Assembly (NCBI RefSeq): GCF_032854445.1
Contig: NC_088297.1
Coordinates: 4,155,991 to 4,219,990 of the forward strand
Length of the DNA stretch: 64,000 nt
Direction: 5' to 3'
From: Liolophura sinensis
Taxonomy: Eukaryota > Mollusca > Polyplacophora > Chitonida > Chitonidae
The notes below the pieces were generated by a model that searched no databases, was not told the DNA's origin, and was given only the letters and a program-made list of their open reading frames with translations. The position numbers and the translations under genes were made by a program. Positions 1 to 13,600 of this stretch are shown piece after piece. The stretch's first letter is position 1; the number at the start of each line of letters is the position of its first letter.

Positions 1-1512
1 GTGTGCATAGCCATTAAATCTTCCCTATAGCATAAATTGATATCAATTGCATATTCCTACAAATAAACTAACCTGTTCTTAGGTCGGCCTAATAAAAAAT
101 AGTCCACGGCAATAACACAAAGTTACAGAAAACTTAAAAAGGACATTTTCGGGGTCAGTAACTCACAAACTGCTCTGGCATAGGCTTGGAAAATGTGATT
201 ATTTTTCATGAACATGATTACCATGGACCTTTTGGTGCGGCGAGTCTCATAACAGGTTATCTAATTGAAGAGACGAAATGTTGTCGTTGATCGTTGATGT
301 TGATTTATGCAGGGGATGATTTAATGTGCGTGTGAACAGTGGTTAATGGTCCTTACCGTCCATCCGACACATCTGGGGCTGTTTCTCTCCTCGGCTGTGT
401 TGCTTGATGATAATTACCCCACAAAAGAATCTCCTTGTCATAATGAATATCTGAGTGGGTCAGCAACCAACAAAAGCATCCATCTAGTCTTTACAACACC
501 CATATTTTTGGTCCAAAAGCCTGGCTTTTGCAATAATTTAAATCTTAGTGAAATTGCTTCAGTGGATCATGCCATGCTTGCAGTTGTTACCCAGTTCCAA
601 GTTGTCTCTCCCTCCTTCTAGTCTGCAACCCTTAGGTCTATTAGGTAATTGCTTAGCAAGTGTATAAGTGCGATCAAACACCTCAAGCTCAGGTAATAAC
701 ACCCACATAACTGAGCATGATACAGAAAGTCTGTGTTTGAGGTGGATGCCAAAAAAAAAAAACAGCTTTTGTATAGAACACAAGTGATGCCCTCCTTCAC
801 CCAAAAAGGTTGTCTTGGCATCTTATTTTCAAGCTAGATCCTAGACAGTACTACATTTTTCTGTTTGTGTTAATTTTATTTTTATTACTCTGGTATTTAT
901 AGTATAAAAACAGGTGGATTTGGTCAACAGAAGAGGAATATTTAGGTCAGTCAGCAGCTTACCATAGTAGTCTGTCTCTTTTACCACTTTGATATGCTAT
1001 TGCTAAACTGAAGCTTACGGTAAATTACCAACATTTTCGCCCCTGATTAATCTACATATTTTACTTGATTTTGAGAGTTTGATTGATCTTAGAAAGGTGT
1101 ATTAAAGTTTGTTTACAAGATAGGATTATGTCTTACTGGGAAAGTGTAGGTTTCAACATCAAAAGTGATATTTATGACATTTATTTGCCTTTGGAAATGT
1201 ATTTTTTGGGGGGAAAATTTAGGCCATTCATCGTAATTATTTTTACATATTGTCTATCGGAGGCATGGATGACACCCCAATGATACTTTAAAATGGCCAC
1301 AAAGTTTGTTTTTACTTCTCCACTCCAGTTATCTAGGCTATAACAGAGCCCAGGGGAAACCCACAACCATCTGCAGGTTGCTGCAGACCTTCCCACATTC
1401 ATCCAAAGAGGAAGCCAGTGTGAGCTGGACTTGAACTCACAGCAAACGCATTAGAGGATCCTGGGTCATTGCGCCACTCTGAAAAAAGTTTATAATATTG
1501 TTGTATTTTCAG
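1..1512. other. Intronic or upstream sequence before the first exon in the window
   Basis: This stretch lies ahead of the first recognisable TUBGCP5 exon. The missing N-terminus of the protein is about 35 residues in vertebrates and should be encoded upstream. I found no open frame here that resembles it. The short open frames are not supported by homology or by splice context. Apart from a SINE-A fragment at 1335-1482 I see nothing identifiable. Confidence 0.5.
1335..1482 (-). repeat. SINE-A fragment, minus orientation
   Basis: It matches the tRNA-derived SINE-A seen complete at 61414-61685: the block with AGAGCCCAGGGGAAACCCAC, then the tRNA-like head around CTGGACTTGAACTCACAG and CCTGGGTCATTGCGCC. 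The AAATA tail and the neighbouring 3' end are missing or too diverged to see. Confidence 0.75.
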
Positions 1513-1619
1513 GAGTCAGATGAAAACTTCCACCTCTGTCTACATTTTGCACGCTCTAATATCAGCTACCACAGGTTCCTGGATGTGGACAGCCATAGAC
1601 TCACTCGTGAACTGGAAGG
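1513..1619 (+). CDS. TUBGCP5: TUBGCP5 in-window exon 1
   Basis: The acceptor is TTGTATTTTCAG and the donor GTAAGT. The exon has 107 bases, enters in phase 0 and leaves two bases of a Gly codon. It encodes the N-terminal block containing SNISYHRFLDVDSH, which matches the start of the conserved part of GCP5. The start codon is not in this exon. Confidence 0.93.
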
Positions 1620-4600
1620 GTAAGTGCGACAGGAACCTCAATTTTTAATTCATTGCATTTTCTTGAGCGTCTAACTGTGGTTGGTGTATCCTTGGGTGCA
1701 TATGGTGGTTTAAAGTGATTGATAGCACTTAAAACATTTTACAGCATTACATGTACATCTATGAGCCTTGGAAGTAGAAAGTTAGACAACTGGCATTTTT
1801 TTACTCTATTTTTGTTGTCAGATTGGTGACAAAGTTCCAGGTCAACTGCCAGTATGACAAAGCTGAACTGTTAAAGTCACTGATTGCAGAATTCCTAGAG
1901 AATCCAATTAGCAAGGAGAATGCTGCAAAGGTTAGTTTGGCAAAATTGGATGTGATATTATTCATTTTGACTGGTGTTTTACACCTTGCTTAAAAATATT
2001 TCACTTATACGACAAGAAAAATTATGGTGTGAGAAAACTGAGTAGAGACCGGCAGCCTCCTGTACTTGTGTCTCTGATGACATGAGGATGTACTTTGTGA
2101 TCTCGGTCAGATTGCCAGTACTCCATCCTCCTGTACTTGTGTCTCTGATAACATGAGGATGTACTTTGTGATCTCAGTCAGATTGCCACTACTCCATCCT
2201 CCTGTACTTGTGTCTGTGGTAACATGAGGATGTACTTTGTGATCTCAGTCAGATTGCCAGTACTCCACCCTCCTGTACTTCTGTCTCTGATAACATGAGG
2301 ATGTACTTTGTGATCTCAGTCAGATTGCCAGTACTCCATCCTCCTGTACTTGTGTCTGTGGTAACATGAGGATGTACTTTGTGATCTCAGTCAGATTGCC
2401 ACTACTCCACCCTCCTGTACTTGTGTCTCTGATAACATGAGGATGTACTTTGTGATCTCAGTCAGATTGCCAGTACTCCACGCTCCTGTACTTGTGTCTC
2501 TGATAACATGAGGATGTACTTTGTGATCTCAGTCAGATTGCCACTACTCCACGCTCCTGTACTTGTGTCTCTGATAACATGAGGATGTACTTTGTGATCT
2601 CAGTCAGATTGCCAGTACTCCATCCTCCTGTACTTGTGTCTGTGGTAACATGAGGATGTACTTTGTGATCTCAGTCAGATTGCCACTACTCCACCCTCCT
2701 GTACTTGTGTCTCTGATAACATGAGGATGTACTTTGTGATCTCAGTCAGATTGCCAGTACTCCATCCTCCTGTACTTGTGTCTCTGATAACATGAGGATG
2801 TACTTTGTGATCTCAGTCAGATTGCCACTACTCCACACTCCTGTACTTGTGTCTCTGATAACATGAGGATGTACTTTGTGATCTCAGTCAGATTGCCAGT
2901 ACTCCATCCTCCTGTACTTGTGTCTCTGATAACATGAGGATGTACTTTGTGATCTCAGTCAGATTGCCACTACTCCACACTCCTGTACTTGTGTCTCTGA
3001 TAACATGAGGATGTACTTTGTGATCTCAGTCAGATTGCCACTACTCCAACCTCCTGTACTTGTGTCTCTGATAACATGAGGATGTACTTTGTGATCTCGG
3101 TCAGATTGCCACTACTCCATCCTACTGTACTTGTGTCTGTGGTAACATGAGGATGTACTTTGTGATCTCAGTCAGATTGCCAGTACTCCACGCTCCTGTA
3201 CTTGTGTCTCTGATAACATGAGGATGTACTTTGTGATCTCAGTCAGATTGCCACTACTCCATCCTACTGTACTTGTGTCTGTGGTAACATGAGGATGTAC
3301 TTTGTGATCTCAGTCAGATTGCCACTACTCCACCCTCCTGTACTTGTGTCTCTGATAACATGAGGATTGACTTTGTGATCTCAGTCAGATTGCCACTACT
3401 CCACGCTCCTGTACTTGTGTCTCTGATAACATGAGGATGTACTTTGTGATCTCAGTCAGATTGCCACTACTCCACTCTCCTGTACTTGTGTCTCTGATAA
3501 CATGAGGATGTACTTTGTGATCTCAGTCAGATTGCCAGTACTCCACACTCCTGTACTTGTGTCTCTGATAACATGAGGATGTACTTTGTGATCTCAGTCA
3601 GATTGCCACTACTCCATCCTACTGTACTTGTGTCTGTGGTAACATGAGGATGTACTTTGTGATCTCAGTCAGATTGCCACTACTCCACCCTCCTGTACTT
3701 GTGTCTCTGATAACATGAGGATTGACTTTGTGATCTCAGTCAGATTGCCACTACTCCACGCTCCTGTACTTGTGTCTCTGATAACATGAGGATGTACTTT
3801 GTGATCTCAGTCAGATTGCCAGTACTCTATCCTCCTGTACTTGTGTCTGTGGTAACATGAGGATGTACTTTGTGATCTCAGTCAGATTGCCAGTACTCTA
3901 TCCTCCTGTACTTGTGTCTGTGGTAACATGAGGATGTACTTTGTGATCTCAGTCAGATTGCCAGTACTCCACCCTCCTGTACTTGTGTCTCTGATAACAT
4001 GAGGATGTACTTTGTGATCTCAGTCAGATTGCCACTACTCCACCCTCCTGTACTTGTGTCTCTGATAACATGAGGATGTACTTTGTGATCTCAGTCAGAT
4101 TGCCAGTACTCCATCCTCCTGTACTTGTGTCTGTGGTAACATGAGGATGTACTTTGTGATCTCAGTCAGATTGCCAGTACTCCATCCTCCTGTACTTGTG
4201 TCTGTGGTAACATGAGGATGTACTTTGTGATCTCAGTCAGATTGCCACTACTCCACCCTCCTGTACTTGTGTCTCTGATAACATGAGGATGTACTTTGTG
4301 ATCTCAGTCAGATTGCCAGTACTCCACCCTCCTGTACTTGTGTCTCTGATAACATGAGGATGTACTTTGTGATCTCAGTCAGATTGCCAGTACTCCATCC
4401 TCCTGTACTTGTGTCTGTGGTAACATGAGGATGTACTTTGTGATCTCAGTCAGATTGCCAGTACTCCATCCTCCTGTACTTGTGTCTGTGGTAACATGAG
4501 GATGTACTTTGTGATCTCAGTCAGATTGCCACTACTCCACCCTCCTGTACTTGTGTCTCTGATAACATGAGGATGTACTTTGTGATCTCAGTCAGATTGC

Positions 4601-7600
4601 CAGTACTCCACGCTCCTGTACTTCTGTCTCTGATAACATGAGAATGTACTTTATGATCTCAGTCAGATTGCCAGTACTCCATCCTCCTGTACTTGTGTCT
4701 GTGGTAACATGAGGATGTACTTTGTGATCTCAGTCAGATTACCAGTACTCCACCCTCCTGTACTTGTGTCTCTGATAACATGAGAATGTACTTTGTGATC
4801 TCAGTCAGATTGCCACTACTCCACACTCCTGTACTTGTGTCTCTGATAACATGAGGATGTACTTTGTGATCTCAGTCAGATTGCCACTACTCCATCCTCC
4901 TGTACTTGTGTCTCTGATAACATGAGGATTGACTTTGTGATCTCAGTCAGATTGCCAGTACTCCACGCTCCTGTACTTCTGTCTCTGATAACATGAGAAT
5001 GTACTTTATGATCTCAGTCAGATTGCCAGTACTCCATCCTCCTGTACTTGTGTCTGTGGTAACATGAGGATGTACTTTGTGATCTCAGTCAGATTACCAG
5101 TACTCCACCCTCCTGTACTTGTGTCTCTGATAACATGAGAATGTACTTTGTGATCTCAGTCAGATTGCCAGTGCTCCACACTCCTGTACTTGTGTCTCTG
5201 ATAACATGAGGATGTACTTTGTGATCTCAGTCAGATTGCCACTACTCCATCCTACTGTACTTGTGTCTCTGATAACTTGAGGATTGACTTTGTGATCTCA
5301 GTCAGATTGCCAGTACTCCACGCTCCTGTACTTGTGTCTCTGATAACATGAGGATGTACTTTGTGATCTCAGTCAGATTGCCCCTACTCCACACTCCTGT
5401 ACTTGTGTCTCTGATAACATGAGGATGTACTTTGTGATCTCAGTCAGATTGCCAGTACTCCATCCTCCTGTACTTGTGTCTGTGGTAACATGAGGATGTA
5501 CTTTGTGATCTCAGTCAGATTGCCAGTACTCCACCCTCCTGTACTTGTGTCTCTGATAACATGAGGATGTACTTTGTGATCTCAGTCAGATTGCCAGTAC
5601 TCCATCCTCCTGTACTTGTGTCTCTGATAACATGAGGATGTACTTTGTGATCTCAGTCAGATTGCCACTACTCCACCCTCCTGTACTTGTGTCTCTGATA
5701 ACATGAGGATGTACTTTGTGATCTCAGTCAGATTGCCAGTACTCCATCCTCCTGTACTTGTGTCTGTGGTAACATGAGGATGTACTTTGTGATCTCAGTC
5801 AGATTGCCACTACTCCACCCTCCTGTACTTGTGTCTCTGATAACATGAGGATGTACTTTGTGATCTCAGTCAGATTGCCACTACTCCACCCTCCTGTACT
5901 TGTGTCTCTGATAACATGAGGATGTACTTTGTGATCTCAGTCAGATTGCCAGTACTCCATCCTCCTGTACTTGTGTCTGTGGTAACATGAGGATGTACTT
6001 TGTGATCTCAGTCAGATTGCCACTACTCCACGCTCCTGTACTTGTGTCTCTGATAACATGAGGATGTACTTTGTGATCTCAGTCAGATTACCACTACTCC
6101 ACACTCCTGTACTTGTGTCTCTGTTAACATGAGGATTGACTTTGTGATCTCAGTCAGATTGCCACTACTCCACCCTCCTGTACTTGTGTCTCTGATAACA
6201 TGAGGATGTACTTTGTGATCTCAGTCAGATTGCCACTACTCCGTCCTCCTGTAGTTGTGTCTCAGATAACATGAGGATGTACTTTGTGATCTCAGTCAGA
6301 TTACCACTACTCCATCCTCCTGTACTTGTGTCTGTGGTAACATGAGAATGTACTTTGTGATCTCAGTCAGATTACCACTACTCCATCCTCCTGTACTTGT
6401 GTCTCTGTTAACATGAGGATTGACTTTGTGATCTCAGTCAGATTGCCAGTACTCCACGCTCCTGTACTTGTGTCTCTGATAACATGAGGATGTACTTTGT
6501 GATCTCAGTCAGATTGCCACTACTCCGTCCTCCTGTACTTGTGTCTCTGATAACATGAGGATGTACTTTGTGATCTCAGTCAGATTGCCACTACTCCACA
6601 CTCCTGTACTTGAGTCTTTGATAACATGAGGATGTACTTTGTGATCTCAGTCAGATTGCCCCTACTCCACCTTCCTGTACTTGTGTCTCTGATAACATGA
6701 GGATGTACTTTGTGATCTCAGTCAGATTGCCAGTACTCCATCCTCCTGTACTTGTGTCTGTGGTAACATGAGGATGTACTTTGTGATCTCAGTCAGATTG
6801 CCACTACTCCACCCTCCTGTACTTGTGTCTCTGATAACATGAGGATGTACTTTGTGATCTCAGTCAGATTGCCACTACTCCACCCTCCTGTACTTGTGTC
6901 TCTGATAACATGAGGATGTACTTTGTGATCTCAGTCAGATTGCCAGTACTCCATCCTCCTGTACTTGTGTCTGTGGTAACATGAGGATGTACTTTGTGAT
7001 CTCAGTCAGATTGCCACTACTCCACGCTCCTGTACTTGTGTCTCTGATAACATGAGGATGTACTTTGTGATCTCAGTCAGATTACCACTACTCCACACTC
7101 CTGTACTTGTGTCTCTGTTAACATGAGGATTGACTTTGTGATCTCAGTCAGATTGCCACTACTCCACCCTCCTGTACTTGTGTCTCTGATAACATGAGGA
7201 TGTACTTTGTGATCTCAGTCAGATTGCCACTACTCCGTCCTCCTGTAGTTGTGTCTCAGATAACATGAGGATGTACTTTGTGATCTCAGTCAGATTACCA
7301 CTACTCCATCCTCCTGTACTTGTGTCTGTGGTAACATGAGAATGTACTTTGTGATCTCAGTCAGATTACCACTACTCCATCCTCCTGTACTTGTGTCTCT
7401 GTTAACATGAGGATTGACTTTGTGATCTCAGTCAGATTGCCAGTACTCCACGCTCCTGTACTTGTGTCTCTGATAACATGAGGATGTACTTTGTGATCTC
7501 AGTCAGATTGCCACTACTCCGTCCTCCTGTACTTGTGTCTCTGATAACATGAGGATGTACTTTGTGATCTCAGTCAGATTGCCACTACTCCACACTCCTG

Positions 7601-10600
7601 TACTTGAGTCTTTGATAACATGAGGATGTACTTTGTGATCTCAGTCAGATTGCCCCTACTCCACCTTCCTGTACTTGTGTCTCTGATAACATGAGGATGT
7701 ACTTTGTGATCTCAGTCAGATTGCCACTACTCCACACTCCTGTACTTGTGTCTCTGATAACATGAGGATGTACTTTGTGATCTCAGTCAGATTGCCCTAC
7801 TCCACCTTCCTGTACTTGTGTCTCTGATAACATGAGGATGTACTTTGTGATCTCAGTCAGATTGCCACTACTCCATCCTCCTGTACTTGTGTCTCTGATA
7901 ACCTGAGGATTGACTTTGTGATCTCAGTCAGATTGCCACTACTCCATCCTCCTGTACTTGTGTCTCTGATAACATGAGGATTGACTTTGTGATCTCAGTC
8001 AGATTGCCACTACTCCATCCTCCTGTACTTGTGTCTCTGTTAACATGAGGATTGACTTTGTGATCTCAGTCAGATTGCCAGTACTCCACCCTCCTGTACT
8101 TGTGTCTCTGATAACATGAGGATGTACTTTGTGATCTCAGTCAGATTGCCACTACTCCATCCTCCTGTACTTGTGTCTCTGATAACATGAGGATGTACTT
8201 TGTGATTTCAGTCAGATTGCGACTACTCCGTCCTCCTGTACTTGTGTCTCTGATAACATGAGGATGTACTTTGTGATCTCAGTCAGATTGCCCCTACTCC
8301 ACCTTCCTGTACTTGTGTCTCTGATAACATGAGGATGTACTTTGTAATCTCAGTCAGATTGCCACTACTCCACTCTCCTGTACTTGTGTCTCTGATAACA
8401 TGAGGATGTACTTTGTGATCTCAGTCAGAATGCCACTACTCCACCTTCCTGTACTTGTGTCTCTGATAACATGAGGATGTACTTTGTGATCTCAGTCAGA
8501 TTGCCAGTACTCCACCTTCCTGTACTTGTGTCTCTGATAACATGAAGATGTACTTTGTGATCTCAGTCAGATTGCCCCTACTCCACCCTCCTGTACTTGT
8601 GTCTCTGATAACATGATGATGTGCTTTGTGATCTCAGTCAGATTGCCACTACTCCACCCTCCTGTACTTGTGTCTCTGATAACATGAGGATGTACTTTGT
8701 GATCTCAGTCAGATTGCCAGTACTCCACCCTCCTGTACTTGTGTCTCTGATAACATGAGGATGTACTTTGTGATCTCAGTCAGATTGCCACTACTCCACA
8801 CTCCTGTACTTGTGTCTCTGATAACATGAGGATGTACTTTGTGATCTCAGTCAGATTGCCCCTACTCCACCTTCCTGTACTTGTGTCTCTGATAACATGA
8901 GGATGTACTTTGTGATCTCAGTCAGATTGCCACTACTCCACACTCCTGTACTTGTGTCTCTGATAACATGAGGATGTACTTTGTGATCTCAGTCAGATTG
9001 CCCCTACTCCACCTTCCTGTACTTGTGTCTCTGATAACATGAGGATGTACTTTGTGATCTCAGTCAGATTGCCACTACTCCATCCTCCTGTACTTGTGTC
9101 TCTGATAACCTGAGGATTGACTTTGTGATCTCAGTCAGATTGCCACTACTCCATCCTCCTGTACTTGTGTCTCTGATAACATGAGGATTGACTTTGTGAT
9201 CTCAGTCAGATTGCCAGTACTCCACGCTCCTGTACTTGTGTCTCTGATAACATGAGGATGTACTTTGTGATCTCAGTCAGATTGCCACTACTCCGTCCTC
9301 CTGTACTTGTGTCTCTGATAACATGAGGATGTACTTTGTGATCTCAGTCAGATTGCCCCTACTCCATCCTCCTGTACTTGTGTCTCTGATAACATGAGGA
9401 TTGACTTTGTAATCTCAGTCAGATTGCCAGTACTCCATCCTCCTGTACTTGTGTCTCTGATAACATGAGGATGTACTTTGTGATCTCAGTCAGATTGCCA
9501 CTACTCCACCCTCCTGTACTTGTGTCTCTGATAACATGAGGATGTACTTTGTGATCTCAGTCAGATTGCGACTACTCCGTCCTCCTGTACTTGTGTCTCT
9601 GATAACATGAGGATGTACTTTGTGATCTCAGTCAGATTGCCCCTACTCCACCTTCCTGTACTTGTGTCTCTGATAACATGAGGATGTACTTTGTGATCTC
9701 AGTCAGATTGCGACTACTCCATCCTCCTGTACTTGTGTCTCTGATAACATGAGGATGTACTTTGTGATCTCAGTCAGATTGCCCCTACTCCACCTTCCTG
9801 TACTTGTGTCTCTGATAACATGAGGATGTACTTTGTGATCTCAGTCAGATTGCCACTACTCCACCCTCCTGTACTTGTGTCTCTGATAACATGAGGATTG
9901 ACTTTGTGATTTCAGTCAGATTGCCACTACTCCACCCTCCTGTACTTGTGTCTCTGGTAACATGAGGATGTACTTTGTGATCTCAGTCAGATTGCCACTA
10001 CTCCACCCTCCTGTACTTGTGTCTCTGATAACATGAGGATGTACTTTGTGATCTCAGTCAGATTGCCACTACTCCGTCCTCCTGTACTTGTGTCTCTGAT
10101 AACATGAGGATGTACTTTGTGATCTCAGTCAGATTGCCACTACTCCGTCCTCCTGTACTTGTGTCTCTGATAACATGAGGATGTACTTTGTGATCTCAGT
10201 CAGATTGCCACTACTCCGTCCTCCTGTACTTGTGTCTCTGATAACATGAGGATGTACTTTGTGATCTCAGTCAGATTGCCACTACTCCACCCTCCTGTAC
10301 TTGTGTCTCTGATAACATGAGGATTGACTTTGTGATTTCAGTCAGATTGCCACTACTCCATCCTCCTGTACTTGTGTCTCTGATAACATGAGGATGTACT
10401 TTGTGATCTCAGTCAGATTGCCACTACTCCACCGTCCTGTACTTGTGTCTCTGATAACATGAGGATGTACTTTGTGATCTCAGTCAGATTGCCACTACTC
10501 CGTCCTCCTGTACTTGTGTCTCTGATAACATGAGAATGTACTTTGTGATCTCAGTCAGATTGCCACTACTCCATCCTCCTGTACTTGTGTCTCTGATAAC

Positions 10601-13600
10601 ATGAGGATGTACTTTGTGATCTCAGTCAGATTGCCACTACTCCACCCTCCTGTACTTGTGTCTCTGATAACATGAGGATTGACTTTGTGATTTCAGTCAG
10701 ATTGCCACTACTCCATCCTCCTGTACTTGTGTGTCTGATAACATGAGGATGTACTTTGTGATCTCAGTCAGATTGCCACTACTCCACCCTCCTGTACTTG
10801 TGTCTCTGATAACATGAGGATTGACTTTGTGATTTCAGTCAGATTGCCACTACTCCATCCTCCAGCTTCTGCTGAACTTGTCTGACTCACCCACAAATGC
10901 TGATTACATCAAGCCTGACCCTCAACCAGAGAAAGGTGACTCAGTTATTTATGTTTGCATTAATGTGTAATAATAATCATATAAACAAATGTTTTATATA
11001 TTTGTTTTGCAACAAAGCAGAAGTTTGTTTTGTAAAAGCATGCTGTTTCAAATGCACGTAAACGTTATAAAATCACACTTTTGATGTCAACTCTTGACTT
11101 TTCCTGATCAGAAATATATCCAGCTTCCCAAATAAAGATCTTTATAACGGTCATGAAATTCATGATTAAATGAATCAAGCAAAATGTAGCATTTGAAAAA
11201 CTAAGACCTGTGTAAAATATATAGAGGATATTGCTCAATGAAGATTGAATGTGAGAAATATTTTTTGAATGGGACTCACGTCCTATTTGACTCGCGTCAT
11301 ATTTTTACGAGGAAAATATTTATCACATTCAACCTTCACTGTGCAGTATTCTATTTATTGCGTATAGTTTGTGTATCTGAACAAGTTTAAGCAATGGCTT
11401 TAGCTTTAGACCTTCACAGACTTGTGTATATAGCATGACGCTGCACATGATGTCTTGTGTGACGTGGTGTCTTGTTGCGTGACGTGGTGTCTTGTTGCGT
11501 GACCTGGTGTCTTGATGCGTGACCTGGTGTCTTGTTGCGATCTCAGTTGACTGAAATTGTATTATGACGTCATTCTGCTAAGCTCGGATTGGAACATCAT
11601 GAAACAAAATGTTTCTTTTTGACGTCATGGTCTTGGGGTGTATAGTAACAAAGTGATATCTGACTCCAGCCAGTGAGATATCACTTTTATCAGTGAAAGA
11701 AATGCTGATGTTACACCTTTATATGAATAATAGAGTAGTTGATTTAACACTGTACTCAGAGGAACCCAGAGTGTCCTTGATCAATCAATCAATCAGTAAT
11801 CAATCATGGGGTGGTTTTATGTTTTTAAGCATGGCTTGAAACGGCTTTGGCCTTTCTATCAAACATGTAATCTTGGGTATTAAGTTAAATGGAAGTCAAT
11901 CAGTCAGTCATGTTATGATTTTTCGATCTTTGAATATGGTATTAAACATCAGTCAATCAATTAGTCAATCATTCAGGTGACATGTTTGTACCCTTGAGTA
12001 GACACCAGGCAGTCAGTGTGATCATGTGACCGTCATGTGATGGTTTTGTTACAGAAGCGGAGGAGGTGTTTGACTGGAGGGGCTATCTCCTGGAGGGTGA
12101 GGAGACAACCCAGGAGCTTTACCCAGAATCATCCGTGAGTTTGAGAACTTCCAACATTCAAGCACAACACTACCTTAATTATTCTAATTTTTGGGACACC
12201 TGGTCTGCTCTTTCCTCTCAAAATACATGTAATTTTAGCAGGAATACTTAGTTTCTTTGTTTTTTTTGCACATGGTAATCCCTTTAATGAACGACATATT
12301 CATATCTTTACGTTTCCAAAAAAAAAACTGGGAGAGAAATGTAATTCTATGCTTTCAGCCCTACTGAATTAGGGTATCACTGTCCCACTCAAGTCACATA
12401 TAGCTTTACCCAGAGTCATCAGTGAGTTTGATGATCTCCAGCCTTCAAACACACCAGCATCATTGTCCCACTCAAGTCACATATAGCTTTACCCAGAGTC
12501 ATCAGTGAGTTTGATGATCTCCAGCCTTCAAACACACCAGCATCATTGTCCCACTCAAGTCACATATAGCTTTACCCAGAGTCATCAGGGAGTTTGAGGA
12601 TCTCCACGAGCCTTCAAACACAACACCATCACTGCCCCACTCATGTCACAGATAGCTTTACCAAGAGTCATCAGTGAGTTTGAGGATCTCCACCAGCCTT
12701 CAAACACAACACCTTCACTGCCCCACTCAAGTCACAGATAGCTTTACCCAGAGTCATCAGTGAGTGTGAGGATCTCCTCCAGTCTTCAAACACAACACCT
12801 TCACTGTCCCACTCAAGTCACAGATAGCTTTACCCAGAGTCATCAGTGAGTTTGAGACTCTCCTCCAGCCCTCAAACACAACACCTTCACTGTCCCACTC
12901 TATCACAGATAGCTTTACCCAGAGTCATCAGTGAGTTTGAGAATCTCCACCAGCCTTCAAACACACCACTTTCACTTTCCCACTCAAGTCACATAGTCAT
13001 TAGGGAGTTTGAGGATCTCCACCAGTCTTAAAACACAACACCATCACTGCCCCACACAAGTCACAGCTATCTTTACCCAGAGTCATTGGTGAGTTTGAGG
13101 ATCTCTTCCAGCCTTCAAACACAACACCATCACTGTACCACTCAAGTCACATATAGCTTTACCCAGAGTCATCAGTGAGTTTGAGGATCTCCTGCAGCCT
13201 TCAGACACAACACCATCACTGTCCCACTGAAGTCACATATAGCTTTACCCAGAGTCATCAGTGAGTTTGAGGCTCTCCCCCAGCTTTCAAACACAACACC
13301 ATCACTGCCCTACTCAAGTCACATATAGCTTTACCCAGAGTCATCAGTGAGTTTGAGGCTCTCCACCAGCCTTCAAACACAACACCATCATTGTCCCACA
13401 CAAGTCACAGCTATCTTTACCCAGAGTCATCAGTGAGTTTGAGGCTCTCCTCCAGCCTTCAAACACACCACCATCATTGTCCCACTCAAGTCACATATAG
13501 CTTTACCCAGAGTCATCAGTGAGTTTGAGGCTCTCCTGCAGCCTTCAAACACACCACCATCACTGTCCCACTCAAGTCACATATAGCTTTACCCAGAGTC

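Noticed and set aside
2056-10862. A CRISPR array or satellite centromere
   Set aside because: There are no unique spacers between repeats. The unit is a plain 71-bp tandem repeat with homology to a splice junction in a single-copy gene.
10866-10935. Exon 3 starting after CCTCCAG at 10865
   Set aside because: It is in frame but omits the conserved HYSIL segment. The acceptor at 10838 restores the alignment. It remains possible as a minor isoform.
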